From: Saprospiraceae bacterium
GTDB taxonomy: Bacteria; Bacteroidota; Bacteroidia; Chitinophagales; Saprospiraceae
DNA: 64,000 nucleotides
Assembly (NCBI GenBank): GCA_020848695.1
Contig: JADLHT010000046.1
Span: 1-64,000 of the forward strand
Direction of reading: 5' to 3'
The notes under the pieces were generated by a model. That model saw only the letters and a program-made list of their open reading frames with translations. It was not told where the DNA came from and ran no database searches. This document shows, piece by piece, positions 36,263 through 45,557 of the stretch; the first letter of the stretch is position 1; each line of letters begins with the position of its first letter. The translations under genes were made by a program, and so were the position numbers.

Positions 36263-38587
36263 TTACTTTTGAAATGAATACACAACTCGACCTCCCAAAC
36301 TTCTAGGTGCCTCCATTAGTCCGGGTCTCAAAGTATAGACTTCGTTAAATGCATTCTGGACATTCAATTGAAAATCAAGCTTATTGAACTGAACTCCACA
36401 CCTAAAATCAAATAATTCATAACCCTTATTGTGTTCTTCCCGAAATTCCTTTATTCCTTCTGTAATCAGGCCTGATTCAAAAATTTTATCAATTGCTTGA
36501 ACATGTGATGCAAATGTAAAATTAAGTCCAAAGTATATTTTTTCCCACTGATACTCAATATCAGACCGAACCAATTGTTTGCTTCGGTATTTCAAAATAT
36601 TTTCAGAAGACGTGGAAGCAAATGCATTCAATTGACCCTGAGTTGCATTTTCCAGATTATTAATAGAAAGATCCTTTCCTGAAAGGTCAAAGTCCCGAAA
36701 CTTTGGATCCATCAGTGTAAATCCAATATTGTAAATAATCTTTGATTTATTCAATTCCAGAATAGCCTGATTACTGAACTCTACGCCTTTGATCCTGACC
36801 CCACCTACATTCTGAGCTTGATAATAAGCCTGGAACAATTTATTGACAACCAAAGTAAACTCTATCATATCCTCATATCTGGAATCAAAATATGAAAAAT
36901 CAAAAAATCCCTGGTAATTTCCAAACTTAATCCCCTGTTTTACTCCGATCTCATATGAATTTCCACGTTCAGAATGTAGGTTTAAATTTGGAATAATTCT
37001 TATTCCGCCTGCGTTGGTTTCAATAAATTTTTCTGCAAGACTTGGAAATCTAAATCCCTGACCGAATGAGCTTCTGATATATGTTCCATTTATAGGTTGA
37101 TAATTTAATCCCATTCTAAAAACAGGGCGGTCATCTATTATTGGATTCTCTACCAAGCTTCCATTCACAATACTGGGACCATTCAGTATATTGTATTCAT
37201 ATCTAACTCCTGCACTTAATAAAAGATTTCTAAAGAGCGTTTTTTCAAGTTGAGTGTAAAGACCAATATTTCTACTGATAAAAATCGAATCGCTGTAGAG
37301 CGGAGCATCAACATTTGAATAATTATAAACAACTCCGGACACAAATTCCAAACCAATGCTTTCGAATTTTTTCTGAATCTGGCCTTCTGTAAAATAATTC
37401 TCACTTTGATTGGATTGGTTTCCATTATTATTGTTGTTCACATACAACAATCTAGTTAATAATTTTAATCGATAATTGTCTTTTGTAAAATACTGTATAG
37501 AAGGATCAATATTAAATCTTGTTCGTTTACTAGAGCTATATGAAGTTGGATCACCCACAAATGAAGCTTTTCCATTCCAGTAAAAAAATCCGGTACTCGT
37601 ACCTGTATTTACATTTGCACCGATTTCTCCAATCAGCCTGTCTGTAAAATGATATGTTGCTGTACCATTTAATCTAAAGTTTTCTATCCCTTTCCCTTTA
37701 TTGAAAGATACTTCGTTGCGGTACATAGACCCAAACGTAAGGTCAAGTTTTTGAAATTTCTGCCGGTGAGCGAAGGTAAATACCTGTTCACTTGGAATAA
37801 CATGATTACTATCATTTCCCCACCATTCATTCTTTAGCTTTGGCTTCATGTAAAACCTGGTAATATAACTCACAGAAGTATAAGGATTAATTGAAGGTTT
37901 CACATTTCTAAAATGTATTACTCCATTCATAGCCGCTGATCCAAATAAGGCAGATGCTGCTCCTTTGACAATTTCTATTTGCCCCACGTTCTCTAAAGGC
38001 AGATCAGACCAATTGGTAAATGCAGCATCCGGTTGCAATATTTGAAGATCATCCATAATCAACATTACTCTGCTACCCGCACCATAAGAGTAGCCTGAAC
38101 CTCCACGAATGTTAGCTTGCCCATCTATTATCTGTACTCCGGGAACTTTGTCAATAACCTGTTCAGCGGATACAGAATTTAATCTTTCAGCAGAACGTGA
38201 TTGAATTATGTCAATAGACACCGGTGATTCCGCTAAAGGTTTTTCGGATCTGGAGGTACTTATTTCTGCAACATCTAGAAGTATGTTCGACCCTTCTAAT
38301 TCAATTTCAACAAACTGATTTTCATTTTCTGCAACTAAAATTTTTTTCACTAATAATTTATAACCAATAGCTTCAATCGTCAATTGATGGAAACCTACAG
38401 GGAGACTCAAACTAAAATTACCGTTCTCATCAGTGCTTGTTCCATTTTTATTAATTTCGATCAAAGCTCCAATCACCGGTTGTCCTGATGACTTATCTTT
38501 AACCTTCCCGCCAACTAATACCTGTGAATTAATAATATTTGAAAGTCCGAGAACGAGAGTGAGAATGAAAATGGATTTAAAATTCAT
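36263..38587 (-). CDS. TonB-dependent outer-membrane receptor
   Basis: 774 residues. Signal peptide (IFILTLVLGLSNIINSQ), a carboxypeptidase-regulatory-like domain (about 22-105: GGKVKDKSSGQPVIGALIEI), a plug (about 120-225: SAEQVIDKVPGVQIIDGQ, RGGSGYSYGAGSRVMLIMDD, IEIVKGAASALFGSAAMNG) and a 22-strand type barrel ending in a Phe-Gln-Lys strand (VVYSFQK). It imports a bound substrate using TonB energy. The substrate is unknown; no SusD partner is present, which speaks against a glycan receptor and for a metal complex, vitamin or similar ligand. Confidence 0.9.
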   Translation of the reverse strand: MNFKSIFILTLVLGLSNIINSQVLVGGKVKDKSSGQPVIGALIEINKNGTSTDENGNFSLSLPVGFHQLTIEAIGYKLLVKKILVAENENQFVEIELEGSNILLDVAEISTSRSEKPLAESPVSIDIIQSRSAERLNSVSAEQVIDKVPGVQIIDGQANIRGGSGYSYGAGSRVMLIMDDLQILQPDAAFTNWSDLPLENVGQIEIVKGAASALFGSAAMNGVIHFRNVKPSINPYTSVSYITRFYMKPKLKNEWWGNDSNHVIPSEQVFTFAHRQKFQKLDLTFGSMYRNEVSFNKGKGIENFRLNGTATYHFTDRLIGEIGANVNTGTSTGFFYWNGKASFVGDPTSYSSSKRTRFNIDPSIQYFTKDNYRLKLLTRLLYVNNNNNGNQSNQSENYFTEGQIQKKFESIGLEFVSGVVYNYSNVDAPLYSDSIFISRNIGLYTQLEKTLFRNLLLSAGVRYEYNILNGPSIVNGSLVENPIIDDRPVFRMGLNYQPINGTYIRSSFGQGFRFPSLAEKFIETNAGGIRIIPNLNLHSERGNSYEIGVKQGIKFGNYQGFFDFSYFDSRYEDMIEFTLVVNKLFQAYYQAQNVGGVRIKGVEFSNQAILELNKSKIIYNIGFTLMDPKFRDFDLSGKDLSINNLENATQGQLNAFASTSSENILKYRSKQLVRSDIEYQWEKIYFGLNFTFASHVQAIDKIFESGLITEGIKEFREEHNKGYELFDFRCGVQFNKLDFQLNVQNAFNEVYTLRPGLMEAPRSLGGRVVYSFQK

Positions 38588-38636
38588 GGTTGTATATTCT
38601 AAGATTTGCTAACTTGCGGTCAAATTTCAGTCAAAT

Positions 38637-39404
38637 ATGAAAAAAATCTACTTTATTTTATTTTTAATTTTTATTTCTCAAGGAATTAAAGCTCAAAACT
38701 GCGTTCCAGATAATCAATATAAAGATTCTACCGCTGGTGTATTCCCTAGACCGATTACTGAAGGAGGTTCAGGAAAGGGTATTGATAAAATTGCATGTAT
38801 CAATAAGCCATACGAATTTGTTTTTACGGTCGTTATTCCTGATACTTTAAGGATACCGGGTGTTCCCTTATTACTTAACCTTACGCATGCAAAAATTGAC
38901 ACCGTGGGCGCAATTTCAAATCTTCCTAAGGGCATTACATATGCATGCAATCCACCAAATTGTATATATCCTAAAAAGACAATTGGTTGTTTAATATTGA
39001 AAGGCACGCCTGACAATACCAATGCTCCCGGTATTTATAAACCGGTAATAAAATTAACAATCGGAACATTGTTAGGAAATATTGAAATTGATTATCCCGG
39101 TGCACAGTTTCCAGGAGAATATCTATTAGCCTTGTTGGATGAAAATTGTCTGATTGCAACTAAAGATATTAACATTGTAAATGATAATTTCTTTCCAAAC
39201 CCAACAGAAGGATGGATTAATTCAAGAGAAGACCAGATTTTTAATTTGCAGTTAAGTGATCTTACTGGTAAAATTATACAAGTACAGAATCAAGTTATAT
39301 CCAATAAATTTTTACTACCTGAAAACTTAAACAATGGATTTTATCTTTTACATTGGAAATCGAATGATAAAAGCTACATTCAAAAAGTATTATTAAATCG
39401 TTAA
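38637..39404 (+). CDS. Secreted protein with T9SS type A sorting domain
   Basis: 255 residues. Signal peptide (MKKIYFILFLIFISQGIKAQ), a beta-rich middle part with paired cysteines (YACNPPNCIYP), and a type A sorting domain from about residue 180 (FFPNPTEGWI, LQLSDLTGKIIQVQNQ, NGFYLLHWKS, KVLLNR). The middle part has no known family. It is divergent from the TonB receptor with 49 bases between, so the two may share regulation and the protein could be a partner lipid- or ligand-binding protein (inference only). Confidence 0.8.
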   Translation: MKKIYFILFLIFISQGIKAQNCVPDNQYKDSTAGVFPRPITEGGSGKGIDKIACINKPYEFVFTVVIPDTLRIPGVPLLLNLTHAKIDTVGAISNLPKGITYACNPPNCIYPKKTIGCLILKGTPDNTNAPGIYKPVIKLTIGTLLGNIEIDYPGAQFPGEYLLALLDENCLIATKDINIVNDNFFPNPTEGWINSREDQIFNLQLSDLTGKIIQVQNQVISNKFLLPENLNNGFYLLHWKSNDKSYIQKVLLNR

Positions 39405-39420
39405 TATCAATATCCGAATT

Positions 39421-39461
39421 AAAATAGAAAAGCCCACATCTAAAGTGGGCTTTTCTATTTT
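39421..39461. terminator. Bidirectional terminator with a perfect 17-bp stem
   Basis: Arms at 39421-39437 and 39445-39461 (core GAAAAGCCCAC / GTGGGCTTTTC) pair without mismatch around a 7-base loop, with A-tract before and T-tract after. It serves the two convergent genes, and its right arm overlaps the stop codon of the S9 peptidase gene. Confidence 0.9.
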
Positions 39462-41568
39462 ATTCCTCGGACAATTCGATCAAAAAAGTATATTCCATTG
39501 CAATTTCTCTTAGTCTTCTGAATCTACCCGATGAACCTCCGTGACCTGTCTCCATATTACAATACATCATTAAAGGATTATTATCAATCTTTAGTGCTCT
39601 AAGCTTGGCTATCCATTTTGCCGGTTCCCAATACTGTACCTGTGAATCATGATAACCTGTGGTAATAAGTATTGGAGGATAGTATTTGGCTTCTACATTG
39701 TCATAGGGTGAATATGACTTCATATAATCATAATAATCTTTCTGTTTAGGATTACCCCATTCATCATACTCTCCTGTTGTTAAAGGGATACTCTCATCGA
39801 GCATAGTACTGACAACATCAACAAAAGGCACCGCAGCAATAACACCACCCCATAATTCGGGTTTCAAATTTATTACCGCCCCAATTAATAATCCCCCGGC
39901 AGAACCTCCTTGAGCATAAAGTTTTTTTGGATGACAATAATTGTTGGCTAATAACCATTCACCACAATTCACAAAATCAGTAAATGTATTTTTCTTTTCA
40001 AAAAATTTTCCATGCTCATACCATTTTCTTCCCATTTCCTGACCTCCACGAACATGCGCTATTGCAAATGCAAAACCACGATCCAGAAGACTTAATCTTG
40101 ATGAACTGAATTGTGGATCCATACTTAATCCATAGGAACCATAACCATACAATAAAAGTGGCTGAGTCCCATTCTTGGCATATCCTTTTTTATAAACAAT
40201 AGAGAGTGGAATCATGGTTCCATCTTCTGCTTTAATCATTTGTCTTTCCGTCTGATAGTCATTAATTGAAAATGAACCTATAACTTCTTGCTGCTTTAAT
40301 AGCACGAATTCCTTTGTTCTTACATTAAAATCATAAGTAGAATTAGGTGTTGTGAGTGAGGTATAATTCAGCCTTAAAATATCCGTCTGAAATTCTGGGT
40401 TGATTGAACTTGTTGCAAAATATGATGATTCGGCAAAAGGTATATAATACGAATCTCCATTCCAGAACCTCACTTCAATCTGTGTTATTCCGTCCTTCCT
40501 CACTTCCAGGATAAGATGCTCATTATAAATACTGATATCGCTGATAAATACTTCACTGCTGTGTGGTATATATTCCTCCCATTGATCAATGGAAGTATTA
40601 TATTCATTACTACTCATAACTTTAAAGTTATAAGCATCATCCTTATTACAAAGTATATACCATTTATCCTTATAGTGAGATATACTGTATTCTAATTTTT
40701 TCACTCGGCTCTGGAAGACCCTAAAATTTCCAGTTGGATTATTTGCTTCAAGTATTCTAAATTCATCTGAAAGTGTAGCGCCAGATCCGATAATCAGATA
40801 TTTCTTAGACTTTGATTTATAAATATAGCAATTAAAACTTTCGTCATTTTCATGGTAAACTTCTACATCTTCTTCAACAGAAGAACCCAGTTTGTGTCTC
40901 ATTATCTTATAATCACGCAGAGCTTCATCCTTAATGGTATAGAAGACATGAAGATTATCATTTGCCCAGACCATATTCCCGGATGTATTAGGAATCTCTT
41001 CAGGGTAGTGTTCGCCAGTTATCAGATTTTTAAAATTGATGTTGTACATCCTACGACTTACCGTATCAAAGCTGTAGGCTAAAATTTTATTGTCTTCACT
41101 TACCGAGATCCCTCCAAGGGCATAATAATCATAGCCTTCTGCCAGCTGATTTACATTCAGCAAGATTTCTTCCTGAGAGTTAATACTATCTTTATGTCTG
41201 GAATAAATTGCATACTCTTTGTTTTCTTCAAATCTGCTTACATAATAATATCCATTCTCCTTGTATGGAACTGACATATCTGTTTGTTTAATTCTGGATT
41301 TTATTTCCAGAAAGATCGTCTCTTCCTTATCTTTCAAATGCTCACATATTTCTTCCCTGTATTTGTTCTCTGCCAGCAGATAATCTATAACATTTTGAGT
41401 CTGAACATCAGGTATTGTACTGTTTTTCTGCTCATCAGATAATCTCATCCAATGGTAATAATCCAATCTTTGATCACCATGAGCCTCATGAACATGTGGT
41501 ATTCTTTCAGCATTAGGTGGAGTTGAAGTATTTACCTTACTATATATTGATACTTTACTTTTATTCAT
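39460..41568 (-). CDS. S9 family prolyl oligopeptidase (protease II-like)
   Basis: About 702 residues. The N-terminal seven-blade propeller (to about residue 430) is followed by the alpha/beta-hydrolase domain. Nucleophile motif GGSAGGLL, catalytic Asp in GYHDSQVQYWEPAKW and His in METGHGGSSGRF are in the order and spacing of oligopeptidase B/prolyl oligopeptidase. No signal peptide is seen, so it is likely cytoplasmic, cleaving short peptides. The ATG at 41568 is chosen; another at 41583 would add five residues. Confidence 0.9.
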   Translation of the reverse strand: MNKSKVSIYSKVNTSTPPNAERIPHVHEAHGDQRLDYYHWMRLSDEQKNSTIPDVQTQNVIDYLLAENKYREEICEHLKDKEETIFLEIKSRIKQTDMSVPYKENGYYYVSRFEENKEYAIYSRHKDSINSQEEILLNVNQLAEGYDYYALGGISVSEDNKILAYSFDTVSRRMYNINFKNLITGEHYPEEIPNTSGNMVWANDNLHVFYTIKDEALRDYKIMRHKLGSSVEEDVEVYHENDESFNCYIYKSKSKKYLIIGSGATLSDEFRILEANNPTGNFRVFQSRVKKLEYSISHYKDKWYILCNKDDAYNFKVMSSNEYNTSIDQWEEYIPHSSEVFISDISIYNEHLILEVRKDGITQIEVRFWNGDSYYIPFAESSYFATSSINPEFQTDILRLNYTSLTTPNSTYDFNVRTKEFVLLKQQEVIGSFSINDYQTERQMIKAEDGTMIPLSIVYKKGYAKNGTQPLLLYGYGSYGLSMDPQFSSSRLSLLDRGFAFAIAHVRGGQEMGRKWYEHGKFFEKKNTFTDFVNCGEWLLANNYCHPKKLYAQGGSAGGLLIGAVINLKPELWGGVIAAVPFVDVVSTMLDESIPLTTGEYDEWGNPKQKDYYDYMKSYSPYDNVEAKYYPPILITTGYHDSQVQYWEPAKWIAKLRALKIDNNPLMMYCNMETGHGGSSGRFRRLREIAMEYTFLIELSEE

Positions 41569-41891
41569 ATAACCTGTTAACACTTATACTAATTTTAACA
41601 ACATGACCTCAATCAAATGCTTAATATGTTGTTTTTGTTTCAGAAAGCAAATTTTTGTTTTGCAATATTCTGTCAGCTCTTGTTGTGATGATAGTATATA
41701 AGTTAAATTTTTCAGTTGATGATTACTTCGAAGCTTAACTGAAAAATTTGGGATTAGAAGAGTTTATATATGCAAAAAGAATCAATGTAAAAAATGGACT
41801 AAATCAAAAAAAAATTCCAAATTAATTCATACTAATGTCCATGCTTAATTGCATGAATGATCTGCTAAACTTTGTTTCTTTAAGATTAAAG
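41569..41891. other. Intergenic stretch with a 13-bp inverted repeat
   Basis: No gene recognised. AAATTTTTCAGTT (41705-41717) and AACTGAAAAATTT (41737-41749) are perfect reverse complements separated by 19 bases. The hairpin lies downstream of the XRE-S24 gene, so it may end that transcript. Confidence 0.5.
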
Positions 41892-42641
41892 TTAAATTTT
41901 ATCCACTTTTTGATTTATATTTTGTAACAGCCTAAGAATCTCAGAATATTCATCTCCTTCATATTTGCTATCAGAAGTATTCATAGAGCAAACAAATTCC
42001 CAGATCTCGAGTACATCACCGAAAGAAACTGAAAAGGGTTTGTAATATGGATTATCCGAATGAAGTTCGAGACAATTAGATTTAGGATAAGTCCTTTTAT
42101 AAACTATTCCCTCATCTTTTGTAAGAATGATATAGGTATTTCCGGAGCGAATATCCTTAATCCCATCAATATATCTGGCAATTACAAATGAGCCTTCTTT
42201 AAGAGGCGGCATAGAATCTCCTTTAATGGGAAATGCACGACACTTCCCATGTGGATTAAATGGAAGTGTCATCCGCTGCAATTGAGAGATATAGTCCGGA
42301 TCTGCGTATCCCCCCAGATAACCTGCGCTTGCCTTGACCGTTAATACTTCTACCATATCCTCCTCATCCTGATCCATAATTACGGGAAAGAGAATTCTGT
42401 TGCTCCCTACTTTGATGAGTTGATCATTTCTCACTGAACTTAGATCGCAACGCACCATGGCATCAATAGCTATATGAAACAGGTCGGAGAGCTTAATCAG
42501 GACATCCACAGGTGGATCACAGCGCTCTTCTTCATAAGCACCGATTCTTGCGCGAGGTATTCCAAGTGCATCAGCTAGCTGTGTCTGAGACCAGCCTTTC
42601 AAAGTTCGAAGATGCCTTAGGTTTTTAGAAGCTTTAGACAT
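41892..42641 (-). CDS. XRE-S24 (LexA/CI-like) self-cleaving-type repressor
   Basis: 249 residues. N-terminal helix-turn-helix of the XRE type (WSQTQLADALGIPRARIGAYE, about 17-37). C-terminal S24 domain with the cleavage dipeptide Ala106-Gly107 (KASAGYLGG), nucleophile Ser143 (IKGDSMPPL) and general base Lys182 (GIVYKRTY); the spacings (37 and 39) match LexA (35 and 37). Such proteins repress until RecA filaments trigger self-cleavage. The gene's own start is covered by a site that recurs before dinB at 50 kb, so it likely controls itself and the polymerase genes. No phage genes are near. Confidence 0.88.
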   Translation of the reverse strand: MSKASKNLRHLRTLKGWSQTQLADALGIPRARIGAYEEERCDPPVDVLIKLSDLFHIAIDAMVRCDLSSVRNDQLIKVGSNRILFPVIMDQDEEDMVEVLTVKASAGYLGGYADPDYISQLQRMTLPFNPHGKCRAFPIKGDSMPPLKEGSFVIARYIDGIKDIRSGNTYIILTKDEGIVYKRTYPKSNCLELHSDNPYYKPFSVSFGDVLEIWEFVCSMNTSDSKYEGDEYSEILRLLQNINQKVDKI

Positions 42642-42680
42642 ACTAAATATTTTAGCACAAAAATACTAATTATTTTACAA
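42641..42680. promoter_or_regulatory. Tandem operator candidate over the XRE-S24 gene start
   Basis: Two sites with starts 23 bp apart: TACTAAATATTTTAG (42641-42655, touching the start codon) and TACTAATTATTTTA (42664-42677). The first contains the dyad CTAAA-N3-TTTAG. About 30 of 40 positions agree with the element at 49981, including the 23-bp spacing. The second site abuts a minus-strand TATTTTTG promoter box. Confidence 0.65.
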
Positions 42681-42720
42681 ACACCACCTATCTTTGTCAA
42701 AATATTTTCCTTATATTATT

Positions 42721-42728
42721 TAAATTTG
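42721..42728 (+). promoter_or_regulatory. Bacteroidota -7 element (TAAATTTG) before the membrane-protein gene
   Basis: TAAATTTG matches TAnnTTTG 14 bases before the ATG at 42743; a TTTG at 42693 may be the distal -33 box, though the gap is rather long. Confidence 0.45.
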
Positions 42729-42742
42729 TAAAAACAAACAAA

Positions 42743-43288
42743 ATGAATACAAAACAAATTATCGCATCAGTAGTAGGTGCATTGATTCTCTTTATCTGGC
42801 AATTTTTATCCTGGGCTGCCATTCCAATACACAGTGATGTATATGGCTATACTGCGAGTCAAGATAAAATTTTAGAAGTCCTCAATCAGAGTAATCTAGA
42901 GGAAGGAACTTATATGTTGCCGGGAGTTCCTCCAGGTACTTCACATGAAGATGCAGAAAAACAAGGACAGGCGAGTATTGGCAAACCTTGGGCACAGGTC
43001 TCATATCACAAGTCCTTTGACATTAGTATGGGAATGAATATGACTCGCGGATTCCTTGTTGATTTAATTGCATTATTTTTACTAAGCTGGATATTCCTTA
43101 GATTGGGAAAAGTTAATATGCAAACCAGTATCTTCGTTTGTGTATCAATTGGATTGATTGCTTATTTGACCATACCCTATCTGAATTCAATCTGGTTTGG
43201 CGGTTCAACTTTAGGTCATCTCATTGATGCTTTGGTCCCCTGGGGCTTGGTTGGGGTATGGCTAGGCTGGTACATGAACAGGTCATAA
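42743..43288 (+). CDS. Conserved-looking integral membrane protein of unknown function
   Basis: 181 residues. An N-terminal hydrophobic helix (IIASVVGALILFIWQFLSWA), an external loop of about 75 residues with GTYMLPGVPPGTSHEDAE, then three helices (FLVDLIALFLLSWIFLRLG, SIFVCVSIGLIAYLTIPYL, LIDALVPWGLVGVWLGWYM). The shape resembles small Bacteroidota inner-membrane proteins of no assigned role. It is divergent from the XRE-S24 repressor (102 bases), so the tandem operator could also affect it. Confidence 0.7.
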   Translation: MNTKQIIASVVGALILFIWQFLSWAAIPIHSDVYGYTASQDKILEVLNQSNLEEGTYMLPGVPPGTSHEDAEKQGQASIGKPWAQVSYHKSFDISMGMNMTRGFLVDLIALFLLSWIFLRLGKVNMQTSIFVCVSIGLIAYLTIPYLNSIWFGGSTLGHLIDALVPWGLVGVWLGWYMNRS

Positions 43289-43353
43289 ATTTTATTTGTT
43301 AACACTAGCAATAATAGTACTCAAATAAAATCTAGAATTACAACAAATCACAT

Positions 43354-43385
43354 TGTGCACTAATTGAACAAAAAATTAGTGCACA
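43354..43385. terminator. Stem-loop between convergent genes
   Basis: A perfect 12-bp stem (TGTGCACTAATT / AATTAGTGCACA) with an 8-base loop lies between the membrane-protein gene and the convergent esterase gene. There is no strong T-run, so it is a probable but not certain terminator. Confidence 0.5.
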
Positions 43386-43440
43386 TCTAATTATAGAAAA
43401 TACTTAAGGTAAATTAGTAGGCAGTTTTGCTTAGAAAAAT

Positions 43441-44595
43441 TTATCTTACTTTAATAATTTTAAAATGTTCTGATGAATGATCAGAATGCAGGATTGAGAG
43501 GATATATATCTGAGCAGGTAATTCCTGAATATTAAGTTGATTATTCAGTATGTCTGTCTTATAAATTCTTCCCTGAAGATCCATGATTTTAACTTGATCT
43601 CCAAAATTCAATTCAGACAGATTCAATCGATCACTTACAGGATTGGGCCAGACATAAATTTCATTTAATTTTTGTGGGGTAGATGTATAACTAATTTTTT
43701 GATGTGATTTAAAAAATTCCCAATGCAACGCTGCACCGAACATCGGAAAATTTACTCCATTGGGATAATTATGACCCATGCCATTGATCATACTAAATTT
43801 AAAAAAATTTGGAGTTTCCCCATTAAGAGGAGTTGTATATTCATAATTTAGCGTTAGACTATCCTGAGTTTTTATATACTGAGTATCTAGACCAAAAGAT
43901 CCCAATGCGTTACCAATCCCATTCCTCATATAGGCAAGACAGGAATCATTGAATGGAACATACGGAAATCCGGTTCTTTCAATAAACATGCTATCGTGTG
44001 TTCCAAACATATTCCAAAATGGAATTTTACTCTTTACTCGATTGGAATCTAAATCATGAATAAAAGCACTTGTACAAGTAGCTGCAGCAAAAACATCTGG
44101 TAGTTCAAGAGCTAATTTTCCTGCCATTACTCCTCCATTTGAAAAACCCGCAACATAAATCATGGATGAATTTATATTGGATACAGCACTAATTGTATCG
44201 ACCATTTTTTTAAAAAACAATACGTCGTCTTTAAATTCCTGATTCGGACAAGCTACTGATTGAAGATCTCCATTATTCCATTTAGTTGTTGGATGTTTGC
44301 TACCGTCTGCTTCGACAATACAATAAGAGAGAGAACTGGGAAAAACCGTAACTATATTTTCTTTAACACCAAGCTCTTTCCATCCAGAGATATTGAAAAA
44401 TTTTTCTCCATCACCACTAGTTCCATGAAGCATAAACACAATTGGATATCCTCCAGGCGGTGGAGGAGTAAGGGGCTTAACAACAATAAACTCCCTTAGC
44501 TTATCTTCTAATAATATTTTAACATCAAATCTTTGAGAAAAAAAAAGCTTCGGAAATAAAAATAAAACAATAATAAAAAAGTTGAAAAATTTCAT
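43441..44595 (-). CDS. Secreted esterase of the PHB-depolymerase/feruloyl-esterase type with T9SS type A tail
   Basis: 384 residues. Signal peptide (FFIIVLFLFPKLFFSQ), alpha/beta-hydrolase fold with oxyanion loop FMLHGTSGDGEKF, nucleophile elbow GFSNGGVMAG, and a likely His in GMGHNYPNG. The last 80 residues are a T9SS sorting domain (IYVWPNPVSDRLNL, VKIMDLQGRIYKT, to the end). The family (extracellular LpqC/PHB depolymerase-like) hydrolyses ester links in polymers or plant phenolics; the substrate here is open. Confidence 0.82.
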   Translation of the reverse strand: MKFFNFFIIVLFLFPKLFFSQRFDVKILLEDKLREFIVVKPLTPPPPGGYPIVFMLHGTSGDGEKFFNISGWKELGVKENIVTVFPSSLSYCIVEADGSKHPTTKWNNGDLQSVACPNQEFKDDVLFFKKMVDTISAVSNINSSMIYVAGFSNGGVMAGKLALELPDVFAAATCTSAFIHDLDSNRVKSKIPFWNMFGTHDSMFIERTGFPYVPFNDSCLAYMRNGIGNALGSFGLDTQYIKTQDSLTLNYEYTTPLNGETPNFFKFSMINGMGHNYPNGVNFPMFGAALHWEFFKSHQKISYTSTPQKLNEIYVWPNPVSDRLNLSELNFGDQVKIMDLQGRIYKTDILNNQLNIQELPAQIYILSILHSDHSSEHFKIIKVR

Positions 44596-44712
44596 AGTTC
44601 CTTGGATGTAAAATTATATAAGACTCGTTCTAACAAAACCTTCAATTTGATTAAAAATGAAGACTCCATTCAATAAAAGATTATAATCATAACAATTGCG
44701 CTTGAATTGCAA

Positions 44713-45537
44713 TCAACCGGGCTGGTTAAAGTTAATCGTTCTAGCTCGATTAACAAGTGATTTTATCAATTGATCTGCATTCAATGGCGGAAAATTCAGT
44801 TTAATTTTATTCGATAAAGAATCTATACTAGACTCTATATCTCCAGCTTCCAATTCGTTATTGGACTTATCTTCCAAAGTATGATAAAAAGGGTTACCCG
44901 AAGTTGAGTTTATCATATTAGAATTTAAATTATTCAAATTACTATAATCACCAGCCGAATTCTCCAGCAAAACATACAGATGTGTTTCAATTCCACTCTT
45001 CATTTCGGAAAATCGCAAGATCCCGGTATTAAGTGCAGGAACTTCTATAATATCAAAATCCAGGTACTGAAGCTTTTTATTCAATTCAGACTCGACAGTA
45101 CCATTGTACAATTTGATCAAGCTGACCATTAAACTCGATGCTCCGAATTTTTCATCTACCCAATTATACTGATCATTGACTCCAAATTCAATAGCGGTAA
45201 TGAGCTTCTTTCTAATGGTATCCACTAAAGGTATGATGATGTCATAATAGGTTCCAACTGACGAGTCTAATGTCACATCAGAATTATTATTTAAATTGAT
45301 CTTATCAAGACCAAGAATATACTTTTTAATCTGAACTCTGGTACTTAGTGAGTCAAGATGCTTTTCATTTAGGAAACCAAATAATTTATAATTACTTTGA
45401 TCAATTAAAGAATCAAAAGTCTGTATTGACTTCTCAATAATTGCTTGCGGAACAAAGTCCGGAGTCGTTTTCTTACACGACTTAATAAGTAAAAAACAAC
45501 AAACAAAAACTGCAAATGAGGTAATAATTGATTTCAT
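44713..45537 (-). CDS. Lipoprotein of unknown function, partner of the papain-like protease gene
   Basis: 274 residues. Lipoprotein signal ending in Cys21 (CCFLLIKSCKK, with Lys at -2). The mature part is mostly helical, rich in Leu, Asn, Ser and Asp, with no known motif and no cysteines after the lipid site. Its start is 20 bases after the stop of the papain-like gene, so the two form an operon. It might be an inhibitor, chaperone or target of that protease, but this rests only on position. Confidence 0.6.
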   Translation of the reverse strand: MKSIITSFAVFVCCFLLIKSCKKTTPDFVPQAIIEKSIQTFDSLIDQSNYKLFGFLNEKHLDSLSTRVQIKKYILGLDKINLNNNSDVTLDSSVGTYYDIIIPLVDTIRKKLITAIEFGVNDQYNWVDEKFGASSLMVSLIKLYNGTVESELNKKLQYLDFDIIEVPALNTGILRFSEMKSGIETHLYVLLENSAGDYSNLNNLNSNMINSTSGNPFYHTLEDKSNNELEAGDIESSIDSLSNKIKLNFPPLNADQLIKSLVNRARTINFNQPG

Positions 45538-45557
45538 GATCTCTTCTTACTTAATAA

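Noticed and set aside
41892-42641. Phage CI repressor marking a prophage
   Set aside because: No integrase, structural or lysis genes are near; the shared operator with dinB fits a chromosomal damage regulator better.
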